A stretch of 64,000 nucleotides of DNA from Kumtagia ephedrae (GTDB taxonomy: Bacteria > Pseudomonadota > Alphaproteobacteria > Rhizobiales > Rhizobiaceae): assembly GCF_003012745.1 (NCBI RefSeq), contig NZ_PXYK01000022.1:1-64000 (forward strand), read 5' to 3'. The position numbers and the translations under genes were made by a program. The notes under the pieces are model-generated. The model was not told the origin of the DNA. It saw only the letters and a list, made by a program, of their open reading frames with translations, and ran no database searches. Position 1 is the stretch's first letter, and the number at the start of each line of letters is the position of its first letter. This document shows positions 29,310 through 37,944 of the stretch, piece by piece.

Positions 29310-31142
29310 ATGACCCAACAGGTTGAATCGATGGCGGCGGGCGAGGCCGGGTTCTTCGCCCAGCTGGCGATGATGCGGCGCGCCTTCATGGCCTCGCCCC
29401 TGCGCAACGTCATCCTGCTGCTTGCCTTCGGCATATTCGCCGTGATCTTGGCGACAGCCGTCGGCCAGGTCGTGCTCAACCGCTGGTATCGGCCCTTCTA
29501 CGACTCGCTCGAGCGGCGCGACCTGCAGGCGTTCTTCCACCAGCTGATCATATTCGCCGAGATCGCCGGCGTGGTGCTGGTGCTCAATGTCGCCCAGACC
29601 TGGCTCAACCAGATGCTGAGGCTCAAGCTGCGCGAGGGGCTGACCAGCGACCTGATCACCGAGTGGATGCGGCCGAAGCGGGCGTTCCGCCTCGCCAATG
29701 CCGGCGCCATCGGAGTCAATCCGGACCAGCGGCTGCACGAGGACGCGCGCCATCTCACCGAGCTTACGACCGATCTCGGCGTAGGCCTGCTGCAGGCGAC
29801 CATACTGCTCGCCAGCTTCGTCGGCGTGCTGTGGTCGCTGTCCTCCGGTTTCATCTTCCATGCCTGGGGCAGGGAGTTCGCCATCCCCGGCTACATGGTC
29901 TGGGCGGCGGTGCTCTATGCCGGCATCGCGTCATCCCTGAGCTGGCTGGTCGGCCGGCCGCTGATCAGGCTCAACGGCGACCGCTACGCCCGCGAGGCGG
30001 AGCTGCGGTTCTCGCTGATGTACGTCAACGAGCACATCGACTCCATTTCGCTGGCGGGCGGTGAGACGGACGAGAAGCGGCGCCTGCATCTCGATCTCGG
30101 CAGCGTGCTGCTGGCCAGCCGCCGCATCCTCACGGCGCTGGTGCGGCTGAACTGGGTCACTGCCGGCTACGGCTGGATCACCGTGGTGGCGCCGATCGTC
30201 ATCGCCTCGCCGATCTATTTCGCCGGGGATCTGAGCTTCGGCGGCCTGATGATGGCCGCCGCCGCCTTCACCCAGGTGCACGCTTCGCTGCGGTGGTTCG
30301 TCGACAACATCGGCGGCATTGCCGACTGGCGCGCCACCCTGCTGCGCGTCGCGACCTTCCGTGCCGCCATGCTCGCGGTCGACGAGCTGCACGACGTGGA
30401 GAAACGGCTCGTCTATACCGAGGCGGAAGACGGGCGCATGGTCCTGGAGCAGGTCGAGGTCGCCTCGCCCGAGGGGTGCGCCCGCTTCTCCATTCCGCAG
30501 GTGGAGATTCGGCCGGGCGACCGCGTGCTGATCACCGGCGATCCCGGCGCCGGCAAGACGCTGCTGTTCCGGGCGATCGCCGGATTGTGGCCGTGGGGCA
30601 GCGGCCGCATCGGCCTGCCGGCCGGCGAGCCGGTGACCTTCATCCCCGGAACACCCTACCTGCCGCACGGAACGTTGCGCGAGGTTCTCAGCTATCCGCA
30701 GGACGCTGCGGCATTCGCCGATGCCCGGCTCGCCGAGGTGCTGGCCGCCGTGGGATTGCAGCGGCTGTCGCGCCAGCTCGACCGCAACGCACGCTGGGAG
30801 CGCGACCTGAACGACGAGGAGCAGCGGCTCATCGCCTTCGCGCGCCTTGCGCTCCACAAGCCGCGCTGGGTGGTGATCGACGAGGCGCTCGACGCGCTGC
30901 GGGGCGAGACGCGCGGCCGCGTGTACGCGATGCTCGAGAAAGACCTTGCCGAGGCCGCCATCCTCAACATCGGCCGCGCCCAGCCCGGCAGCACCTTCTT
31001 TTCGCGGGTGCTGCATCTCACCATCGATCCGGGCGGGCAGACGCTGCGGCCGGTCCGCCTCGACGCGACCGCCAAAACCCCGGCCAACGAGGCCGAAGCG
31101 CTGCATTCGATCCGCAAGAAGATCGCCGCGAAGGCGCAATGA
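29310..31142 (+). CDS. SbmA/ABCD-type ABC transporter, fused membrane and ATPase domains
   Basis: A 610-residue half-transporter of the YddA/ABCD family (COG4178 type), with an N-terminal membrane domain of about six helices (first: NVILLLAFGIFAVILATAVG) and a C-terminal ATPase. Walker A GDPGAGKT is at about 410-417 and Walker B WVVIDEA at about 520. The signature is degenerate (DLNDEEQR rather than LSxGEQQR, about 499) and the switch histidine is replaced (NIGRAQ, about 552). It could import or export peptides or lipids. ATG at 29310 has GAGG upstream. It is divergent from the kinase. Confidence 0.85.
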   Translation: MTQQVESMAAGEAGFFAQLAMMRRAFMASPLRNVILLLAFGIFAVILATAVGQVVLNRWYRPFYDSLERRDLQAFFHQLIIFAEIAGVVLVLNVAQTWLNQMLRLKLREGLTSDLITEWMRPKRAFRLANAGAIGVNPDQRLHEDARHLTELTTDLGVGLLQATILLASFVGVLWSLSSGFIFHAWGREFAIPGYMVWAAVLYAGIASSLSWLVGRPLIRLNGDRYAREAELRFSLMYVNEHIDSISLAGGETDEKRRLHLDLGSVLLASRRILTALVRLNWVTAGYGWITVVAPIVIASPIYFAGDLSFGGLMMAAAAFTQVHASLRWFVDNIGGIADWRATLLRVATFRAAMLAVDELHDVEKRLVYTEAEDGRMVLEQVEVASPEGCARFSIPQVEIRPGDRVLITGDPGAGKTLLFRAIAGLWPWGSGRIGLPAGEPVTFIPGTPYLPHGTLREVLSYPQDAAAFADARLAEVLAAVGLQRLSRQLDRNARWERDLNDEEQRLIAFARLALHKPRWVVIDEALDALRGETRGRVYAMLEKDLAEAAILNIGRAQPGSTFFSRVLHLTIDPGGQTLRPVRLDATAKTPANEAEALHSIRKKIAAKAQ

Positions 31143-31191
31143 CAAGAACGTGCGCTGCCAGGCTTTGCCGATGCGTCTCGTCTTCAGCCGA

Positions 31192-32478
31192 TCAATTCCC
31201 AAGCAGCGCCAGAATGGCGGCCGCGGCGCGCTCGGTGCCCGGCGCTTCCGCCATTCTGGCCGCGTTCACCTGCAGCCGATCGCGCATGCCGCGATCGGCC
31301 AGCAGGCCGGTGATCGCGGCCGAAAGCTGCGACGGCGTCCAGCCGGCACGGTCGAGGCGCCGGCCGGTGCCGGTTTCCTCGGCGCGCCGCGCATTGTCGT
31401 GACCGTCCCAGCAATAGGGCATCACCAGGGACGGCACGCCGAAGCGCAGCGCCTCGCAAAAGCTGTTGTTTCCGCCGTGATGGATGAACAGGTCGGCCCT
31501 CGCCACCACCGACGGCTGCGGGAACCAGCTGTCGAGATGGACATTGTCCGGCACCGCCCGATAGGCGTCCCGCAGATTGCCGACATTGACCAGGAAGCGG
31601 GCCGGCAAGGCGGCGAACACCGCGAGCATGCGCTCGATGAGGTCGACGTCGGTCGCCCCGAGGCTGCCGAAGCTCAGATAGACGAGCGGCCCGCTGTCAG
31701 GCGAGAACACCGGCATGTCGTACGGCCCGTCCGAGCGCACGCAGCCTTCGAGATAGACGTATCTGGCCGGGTCGAGCGGCACCGCGCGCTCGCGGCGAAC
31801 GATCTCCGGCGTCAGCAGAAGGTTCAGCGACGGCGACGGCTCGAGGAACTGCCCCGCGGGCAGCGCCGGCAGCCCCTGCGCGGCCCGGAACCGGTTGAAC
31901 CTGTCATGCGCCCGCGCGACCGCGGCGCGGTAACGCGTTTCGAATGCCCGGCGACCGGCGGCATCGTCCGCCGGCAGCCCCGAAAGATAGGGCGGCACCG
32001 CCTCGTCCGGCAGCTCGGTCTCGGCGCAGGAGACCACCCTCACCCATGGACAGCCGGCATTGGCGATTGCCGGGAACATGGCCACGTTGTCGAGCACGAT
32101 CGCATCGGGCCTGAGCTTGGGCAGGAGATCGTTAAGCGGCGCCTCGGCATCGACGACGGTCTCGACGATCGCCTCCCAGGTCGGCGCCACATAGGTCTCG
32201 AGCTGGTCGATGGGCGCCAGCCGGAAATGCGGCAGGTGCCGCTTCACGAATGTCTGCCAGTAGTTCTGCCGCTCGTCGTCGCTCAGCGGCACCGCGGTCG
32301 GAAGCTGGTATTCCTGGAAGCCATAATCGGCGAAGACGCCGGAAAAGCCGGGATGGCAGATGAACACCGGGCGGGCGCCGCGCGCCTGCAGCGCCTGGGC
32401 GATGCCGACGCAATTCAGCGCGGCGCCGAAGCTCGCCTCGGGAAACAGTGCGATCGTGGGGCGGGTTATGCCTGCCAT
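31192..32478 (-). CDS. GT1/MGT-type glycosyltransferase, paralogue 1
   Basis: A 428-residue glycosyltransferase of the UGT/macrolide transferase (CAZy GT1, GT-B fold) type. The acceptor half begins IALFPEASFGAALNCVGIAQ; the donor half has YLSFGSLGATD, WFPQPSVVARADLFIHHGGN and NSFCEALRFGVPSLVMPYCW, the UGT signature region with HHGGNNS. It is a clear paralogue of the gene at 37945-39219. It lies seven bases downstream of the gntR gene and is probably co-translated. Donor and acceptor are unknown. The ATG at 32478 lacks a strong ribosome site, in keeping with coupling. Confidence 0.85.
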   Translation of the reverse strand: MAGITRPTIALFPEASFGAALNCVGIAQALQARGARPVFICHPGFSGVFADYGFQEYQLPTAVPLSDDERQNYWQTFVKRHLPHFRLAPIDQLETYVAPTWEAIVETVVDAEAPLNDLLPKLRPDAIVLDNVAMFPAIANAGCPWVRVVSCAETELPDEAVPPYLSGLPADDAAGRRAFETRYRAAVARAHDRFNRFRAAQGLPALPAGQFLEPSPSLNLLLTPEIVRRERAVPLDPARYVYLEGCVRSDGPYDMPVFSPDSGPLVYLSFGSLGATDVDLIERMLAVFAALPARFLVNVGNLRDAYRAVPDNVHLDSWFPQPSVVARADLFIHHGGNNSFCEALRFGVPSLVMPYCWDGHDNARRAEETGTGRRLDRAGWTPSQLSAAITGLLADRGMRDRLQVNAARMAEAPGTERAAAAILALLGN

Positions 32479-32485
32479 GATGCGG

Positions 32486-33424
32486 TCAGTTCGGCCTGCT
32501 TATCGCGCCGAACAGGGCCGGCGCGCCACGGCTCGCCGCATGCGGGCGCTGGTTGCGCGACAGCCTGAGATGCACTTTCAGTAGGTCCGCTGCGACCTCG
32601 AACTGGCCGCTCTCCAGATGGTCGAGGATGCCGAGATGCTCGCGCGTCGACTGGCGCAGTCGGAAGAGGCTGAGGCCGCGCGACGCGCCCGGCAGGCTGC
32701 GCAGCCGCAGATGGCCGGCGAGCGCTTCGGCGACGAAGCGGTTGGCCGTTCCGTGCGCGATCAGCGCATGAAACTCCGCATCGGCCGCATGGAACGCCCG
32801 GATGTCGAAGCTCGCATCCGGCATCGCCAGCAGCGCCTCCATGCGCTGCCTGAGAGCCACGGCGCGTGCCCCGTCGAGGCGAAAGCCCGGCGCCAGGATC
32901 GCCGCAGGCTCCATGACCAGCCGGAACTCATAGCTTTCGGCCAACACCTCGGCGCCGTCAAGGGCAGGGCGGAACAGCCAGGACTGGCCCGGCGCGCGTT
33001 CGATCAGGTTCTCGGCCTCCAGTCTCTTCAACGCCTTTAGTACCGCTCCTCGTCCCACGGCGTAGCGCCGCATCAAGCCGCTCGCCGTGATCGTGCCGTC
33101 GATGCGCCGCGCCGCCCGGTCGCGCAGGATCGCATCGGCGATCTCGTCTTCCTCGGCATTCGGCAGATCGGCCGCCTGCGGCGCCTGCCGCGCGGGATCG
33201 ATGGCGAGGCGGTAGCCGGTCTCGGCCTGCCATTCCACCATGCCGCGATCCGTCAGCAGCCGCAGCGCCGCCCGCACCGGCGTGCGCGAGACGTTGCAGA
33301 GCCGGGCGATCTGCTGCTCAGGCAGCCGGGTGCCGGGACCGAAACCCCGCTGCCGGGCGACGTCGAGAATGCGCTGCGCGAGATCGAGGTGGTTGGCCCG
33401 GGGTCGTCGTATCGCGGCTTGCAT
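32486..33424 (-). CDS. GntR-type regulator with two winged-helix domains
   Basis: A 312-residue FCD-type GntR regulator. The first winged helix spans about 12-75 (PEQQIARLCNVSRTPVRAAL), and a second similar one about 93-152 (SGLMRRYAVGRGAVLKALKR, LEAENLIERAPG). The helical FCD ligand domain follows from about 165. The ATG at 33424 has GAGGAG five bases upstream; the ATG-like start 14 codons earlier lacks one. It is divergent from the ABC importer genes, so it most likely controls both arms of the cluster. Double-wHTH GntR proteins are uncommon. Confidence 0.85.
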   Translation of the reverse strand: MQAAIRRPRANHLDLAQRILDVARQRGFGPGTRLPEQQIARLCNVSRTPVRAALRLLTDRGMVEWQAETGYRLAIDPARQAPQAADLPNAEEDEIADAILRDRAARRIDGTITASGLMRRYAVGRGAVLKALKRLEAENLIERAPGQSWLFRPALDGAEVLAESYEFRLVMEPAAILAPGFRLDGARAVALRQRMEALLAMPDASFDIRAFHAADAEFHALIAHGTANRFVAEALAGHLRLRSLPGASRGLSLFRLRQSTREHLGILDHLESGQFEVAADLLKVHLRLSRNQRPHAASRGAPALFGAISRPN

Positions 33425-33634
33425 GGCGACTCCTCGGCTTGCTGCGGCCGTCCAGACCTGGCCCATCGCCGCTCATCGGACAAGCAGCCGCCGGCATCGG
33501 CGTGAATATGAATTGACGTATTTTTTATTGCAATAGTACTGTCGCTCAAAACGACAAGAAACCGGGAACAGGTCGGGGGGCGGCTCATGCCGCCTACGAC
33601 CGTCGCTGACGAAACAGCAAATGGGAGTTTCGAC

Positions 33635-34699
33635 ATGACCGCATTGGGAATATCGCGGCGGAGCCTCAAGGCTGGCCCCGCCCTGTTTGCCCTCGCGCTG
33701 GCCTTCGCCTCGCCAGCCGCCGCGCAAAACCTCGTCATCTCCAACTGGGACGGATACATGGCACCGGATGCCATGGACACCTTCAAGGCCGCGACCGGCG
33801 TCTCGGGCGAGGTGGTGAAGCACGCCACCAACGAGGAGATCATGGGCAAGCTCGTCGCCTCCGGCGGCAAGGGCTATGACGTGGTCTTCGTCTCCTCGCC
33901 TTTCGCCGAGGTGCTGAACAAGCTCGGCCTCGCCGAGCCGATCGACCATGCCAAGGTGCCCAACCTCGCCAATCTCTATCCCGAGGCAACCAAGTTGCCC
34001 TACGATCCGGGCAACGCCTTTTCGGTGCCCTATACCTGGGGCACGACCGGCCTGTGCTACCGCTCCGACCTGGTGAAGACGGAGCCTGCCTCCTGGAACG
34101 ACCTGCTGGCGCCTTCGGACGATCTCAAGGGCAAGACCACCATGCTCGCCACCGACCGCTGGCTGCTTGCCGCCGGCCAGTTGGCCAAGGGATTTTCGGT
34201 CAACGAGACCGACCCGGCGAAGATGGAGGAGGTCAAGAACCTGCTGATCTCCGCCAAGAAGACGCTTCTCGCCTATGACGACACAACCTTCTATTCAAAG
34301 CTGGTGTCAGGCGAGGCGCTGATGGTGCAGGCCTGGGACGGCTGGTGCAACTACGGCATCACCGACAACAAGGACATCAGATACGTGATCCCGAAGGAGG
34401 GCTCCGACCTCTGGCTGGACACGATGGTGGTGATGAAGGCCTCCGAGCGCAAGGACGACGCCTTCAAGTTCATCAACTTCATGCTCGACGCCAAGAACCA
34501 CGGCTGGGCGGCGCAGAATATCCTCTACAAGGTGCCGAACAAGGCGGCGATGGATTCGCTGCCGGCCGAGCTCACCGCGCAATATCCCAACATGGCCATG
34601 CCGGTCGCCGACCTGGTGAAGTTCGAGGAACTGCGCGATGTCGGCGAGGCGCAGCGGGAGTATTCGAAGATCGTCAGCGAGATCAAGGCGGCGCAGTAG
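33635..34699 (+). CDS. PotD/PotF-like periplasmic binding protein
   Basis: A 354-residue extracellular solute-binding protein of the polyamine (PotD/PotF) family. The signal carries a twin-arginine-like ISRRSLKAG followed by a hydrophobic stretch, cleaved after AAA of SPAAAQ. The mature protein begins NLVISNWDGYMAPDAMDTFK, typical of spermidine/putrescine binders, and contains YTWGTTGLCYRSDLV and MVQAWDGWCNYG. ATG at 33635 has GGGAG upstream. It is the first gene of the importer operon; the ligand may be an amine or a related conjugate. Confidence 0.9.
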   Translation: MTALGISRRSLKAGPALFALALAFASPAAAQNLVISNWDGYMAPDAMDTFKAATGVSGEVVKHATNEEIMGKLVASGGKGYDVVFVSSPFAEVLNKLGLAEPIDHAKVPNLANLYPEATKLPYDPGNAFSVPYTWGTTGLCYRSDLVKTEPASWNDLLAPSDDLKGKTTMLATDRWLLAAGQLAKGFSVNETDPAKMEEVKNLLISAKKTLLAYDDTTFYSKLVSGEALMVQAWDGWCNYGITDNKDIRYVIPKEGSDLWLDTMVVMKASERKDDAFKFINFMLDAKNHGWAAQNILYKVPNKAAMDSLPAELTAQYPNMAMPVADLVKFEELRDVGEAQREYSKIVSEIKAAQ

Positions 34700-34744
34700 C
34701 GGGCGGCCTGATCCGATACGACGGGGATGTTCGCGCGCCTTCGC

Positions 34745-34901
34745 ACCCCCCTCTGTCCTGCCGGACATCTCCCCCGCAAGGGGGGAGATTGCTCCGGCCG
34801 CTTTGGTTTCGCCAATCGCCAACGCCGCAGAACGAGCGGCAAGGTTGACGCTGCCAATCTCCCCCCTTGCGGGGGAGATGTCCGGCAGGACAGAGGGGGG
34901 T
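34745..34901. repeat. Palindromic repeat family B, copy 2
   Basis: Left arm about 34745-34790 (CCCCCCTCTGTCCTGCCGGA, CATCTCCCCCGCAAGGGGGG) and right arm about 34855-34901 its complement, matching copy 1 at 7763-7920. It sits between the binding-protein gene and the first permease, the same relative place as repeat C in the smo operon, and accounts for the false N-terminal extension of the permease frame. Confidence 0.88.
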
Positions 34902-34959
34902 GGGAAGGCGCGCGACCCCCTTGCCCAAGGCAGGATTATACCGTCGGCAGGTGGCGGCC

Positions 34960-35820
34960 GTGACCCCCCGCTCCCCCCTGCTCATGGCCCCGGCGCTGGC
35001 CTGGCTCACCGGGCTGATGGTCGTTCCCTGCGCGCTGGTTCTGGCGCTCGCCTTCTTCCGGCGTGGCATCTATGGCGGCGTCGAATACACCTTCACGCTG
35101 GAAAATTTCGCGCAGGTTTTCGACCCGCTTTATGCCGGCATCTTCCTCAACTCCGCCCGCATCGCCGGCACGGCGACGCTGATCGCCGTCGTCATCGGCT
35201 ATGCGGCGGCCTACGCCATCGCCGCCGCGCCGCGCCACCGACAGCCCATTTACCTGTTCTTCGCCGTGCTGCCATTCTGGTCGAACTATCTGATCCGCAC
35301 CTATGCCTGGATCGTGCTGCTCAACCGCGAGGGGCTGATCACCCAGCTTCTGCGCTCAATCGGCTATACGGGCGAGCCGCCGTCGCTGCTCTACACCGAA
35401 GGCGCGGTGATCGCCGGCCTCGTCTATAACTACCTGCCCTTCGTCATCCTCGCCTGCTACGCGCCGCTGTCGCGCCTCAATCCGGAACTGGCGGAAGCTT
35501 CGCGCGATCTCGGCGGCTCGGCCTTCACCACCTTCCGCCGCATCGTGCTGCCGCTGACGCTGCCCGGCATCGCTGCCGGCGCGGTTTTCGTGTTCGTGCT
35601 GTCGATCGGCAATTTCGTCACGCCGGCGCTGCTCGGCGGCGGCCGCTTCCAGATGATCGGCAATCTCGTCTACGACCAGTTCCTCACCGCCAACGACTGG
35701 CCGTTCGGCGCGGCACTGTCGATGGTGCTGATCGCCATCATGATGCTGCTGCTGACCTTGCAGGCTTTCGCCTCCGAACGGGCATCGGGCCGCGCGACGG
35801 CCAGGGAGGAGGCGGCATGA
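34960..35820 (+). CDS. PotB/PotH-like permease
   Basis: A 286-residue permease with six predicted helices (first: LAWLTGLMVVPCALVLALAF). The EAA loop is ELAEASRDLGGSAFTTFRRI, matching polyamine transporters. Start is uncertain: GTG at 34960 is used because upstream frame reads into the family B repeat; ATG at 34984 is an alternative. Its stop overlaps the next start (ATGA). Confidence 0.88.
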   Translation: MTPRSPLLMAPALAWLTGLMVVPCALVLALAFFRRGIYGGVEYTFTLENFAQVFDPLYAGIFLNSARIAGTATLIAVVIGYAAAYAIAAAPRHRQPIYLFFAVLPFWSNYLIRTYAWIVLLNREGLITQLLRSIGYTGEPPSLLYTEGAVIAGLVYNYLPFVILACYAPLSRLNPELAEASRDLGGSAFTTFRRIVLPLTLPGIAAGAVFVFVLSIGNFVTPALLGGGRFQMIGNLVYDQFLTANDWPFGAALSMVLIAIMMLLLTLQAFASERASGRATAREEAA

Positions 35821-36581
35821 ACCGCGCCATCCTGATCGCCGTCTTCGCCTTCCTCTACATCCCGATCGCGGTGCTGATCGCCCTGTCGTTCAACGCAGGC
35901 GGCCTGCCGACCGTGTGGTCCGGTTTTTCGTTCAAATGGTACGCCTCGCTGGCGGGCAACAACGACATTCTTTCCGCCGCGCTGAACACGCTGATCGTGG
36001 CTAGCGTCTCCACGGCAATCGCCACCTTGCTCGGCACGCTGCTGGCGCTCGGCGTGGAGATGCGCAAGAAGCGCGGCTCGGCGCTGGAGGCGCTGATCTT
36101 CGCGCCGATGATCATTCCCGACATCGTGCTCGCCATCGCGCTGCTGTCGTTCTTCTCCATGCTCGACGTCACCATGGGGCTGCACACCATCGTGCTCGCC
36201 CATGTCGTGTTCAACATTGCCTTCGTCTGCTCGGTCGTGCGGGCGCGGCTGAAAAGCTTCGACTGGTCGATCACCGAGGCTTCCGCCGATCTCGGCGCCT
36301 CGGCCGTCACCACCTTCCGGCGCATCACCCTGCCGGTCATCCTGCCGGCGGTGATCGCCGGCGCGCTGCTCGCCTTCACGCTGTCGGTGGACGAATTCAT
36401 CATCGCCTATTTCACCGCCGGCGCCGGCCGCGCCTCCACGACGCTGCCGATGCAGATCTATTCGATGATCCGTTTCGGCATCACGCCGGAGATCAACGCG
36501 CTCGCCACCATCGTCATGGCCGTCAGCGTGGTGGCGCTCACCATCTCGCAGCGTCTCAACCGCGGGGTGGTCGGGCAATGA
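35817..36581 (+). CDS. PotC/PotI-like permease
   Basis: A 254-residue permease with six predicted helices, beginning MNRAILIAVFAFLYIPIAVL. EAA loop: SITEASADLGASAVTTFRRI. ATG overlaps the previous stop by four bases. It forms the channel with the preceding permease. Its 3' side is followed by a family A repeat before the ATPase gene. Confidence 0.9.
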   Translation: MNRAILIAVFAFLYIPIAVLIALSFNAGGLPTVWSGFSFKWYASLAGNNDILSAALNTLIVASVSTAIATLLGTLLALGVEMRKKRGSALEALIFAPMIIPDIVLAIALLSFFSMLDVTMGLHTIVLAHVVFNIAFVCSVVRARLKSFDWSITEASADLGASAVTTFRRITLPVILPAVIAGALLAFTLSVDEFIIAYFTAGAGRASTTLPMQIYSMIRFGITPEINALATIVMAVSVVALTISQRLNRGVVGQ

Positions 36582-36630
36582 CGTATTGTTCGATGATGCC
36601 CCCTCCACCGCCTTCGGCGGACGCATATGA

Positions 36631-36776
36631 AGTTACCCCCACCTCTAACCCCTCCCCACAAGGGGGAGGGGGACAAGCTGGCATCTCCGCTGGCTCTGGA
36701 TCGTCGACGACTGCACTCGGCATGGCGGCAGCAAAGTCCCCCTCCCCCTTGTGGGGAGGGGTTAGGGGTGGGGGTA
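36631..36776. repeat. Palindromic repeat family A, copy 2
   Basis: Left arm 36631-36674 (GTTACCCCCACCTCTAACCC onwards), right arm 36734-36776 its complement, centre with ATCGTCGACGA as in copy 1. It fills the 280-bp gap between permease 2 and the ATPase gene. Confidence 0.85.
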
Positions 36777-36861
36777 GGCGACAGCCGAATTCCTCGTCGC
36801 TTGTCATTTGCGATTGCCTTCCCGCTGATGTGGGATATTGCCCGAAGGGACGGGTGGGGCG

Positions 36862-37926
36862 ATGAAAACTCTGCTCGCCATCGACCGTGTCACCAAAAAT
36901 TTCGGCCGCATCGCCGCCGTCGACGACGTGTCGCTGGCGATCCGCGAGAACGAGTTCTTTGCCCTGCTCGGCCCGTCCGGCTGCGGCAAGACCACGCTGC
37001 TCAGGATGCTGGCCGGCTTCGAGACGCCGAGCGGCGGAAACATCCTGCTCGACGGCAAGGATATTTCCGCCGTGCCGCCCAATCGCCGGCCGGTCAATCT
37101 GATGTTCCAGTCCTATGCGCTGTTCCCGCATATGAGCGTGCGCGCCAACATCGCCTACGGGCTCGAGATGGAGCGGCTGCCCACGGAAAAAATCCGCACG
37201 CGGGTCGACGAGATCATGGCGACCACGCAGCTTTCGGCGCTAGCGGACCGCAAGCCGGAGCAGCTTTCCGGCGGCCAGAAACAGCGCGTCGCGCTCGCCC
37301 GTGCGCTGGTGAAACGCCCGCGCCTGCTTTTGCTCGACGAACCGCTCGGCGCGCTGGACAAGAAACTGCGCGGCGCCATGCAGATGGAATTGAAGCGCCT
37401 CCAGCACGAGGTCGGCATTACCTTCGTCGTGGTCACCCACGACCAGGAGGAGGCGCTGGTCATGGCCGACCGCATGGCGGTGCTGAAGGACGGAAAACTG
37501 CTGCAATGCGACACGCCGCACGAGATCTATGAGCGCCCCGCCGATCGTTTCGTCGCCGACTTCATCGGCGTGATGAATTTTTGCGAGGGCCGCGCCGCAC
37601 CTGACGGTGTGACGGCGCGGGACGGCACGATGCTTCGCGGCCGCGTGCCGGAGGGCATGGCCGTTGACGACAGGGCAGTGGCCGCCGTCCGTCCCGAGCG
37701 AGTGACGCTGTTCCCCGCGGCGAACATCGCCAATCGCGTCGCCGGCACGGTCGAGGCGCTCGCCTATCACGGCCTCGACCTGCAGCTTCACATCCGCACG
37801 GCGCTGACCGAAAAACCTTTCCTCGTCCGCATCACCGCCGACGCCGCCGATCGCCGTCCCGTCAGGGTCGGCGAGACAGTCGAGATCGGCTGGGCGGCGG
37901 AAGACACCCGCATTTTCAGGAATTGA
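36862..37926 (+). CDS. PotA-like ABC transporter ATPase
   Basis: A 354-residue ATPase: Walker A GPSGCGKTT, Q-loop FQSYALFPHM, signature LSGGQKQR, Walker B LLLLDEPLGALD, H-loop VVTHDQEEAL, then a TOBE domain. ATG at 36862 (MKTLLAID) has GTGGGG upstream. It completes the Pot-type importer and is followed 18 bp later by the second glycosyltransferase gene. Confidence 0.92.
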   Translation: MKTLLAIDRVTKNFGRIAAVDDVSLAIRENEFFALLGPSGCGKTTLLRMLAGFETPSGGNILLDGKDISAVPPNRRPVNLMFQSYALFPHMSVRANIAYGLEMERLPTEKIRTRVDEIMATTQLSALADRKPEQLSGGQKQRVALARALVKRPRLLLLDEPLGALDKKLRGAMQMELKRLQHEVGITFVVVTHDQEEALVMADRMAVLKDGKLLQCDTPHEIYERPADRFVADFIGVMNFCEGRAAPDGVTARDGTMLRGRVPEGMAVDDRAVAAVRPERVTLFPAANIANRVAGTVEALAYHGLDLQLHIRTALTEKPFLVRITADAADRRPVRVGETVEIGWAAEDTRIFRN

Positions 37927-37944
37927 GTTCTGTTGGAGGCAGGC

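Noticed and set aside
34867-34959. N-terminal 31 codons of the first amine permease frame
   Set aside because: They are encoded by the family B repeat arm (RCPAGQRG) and precede a normal permease start; not part of the protein.
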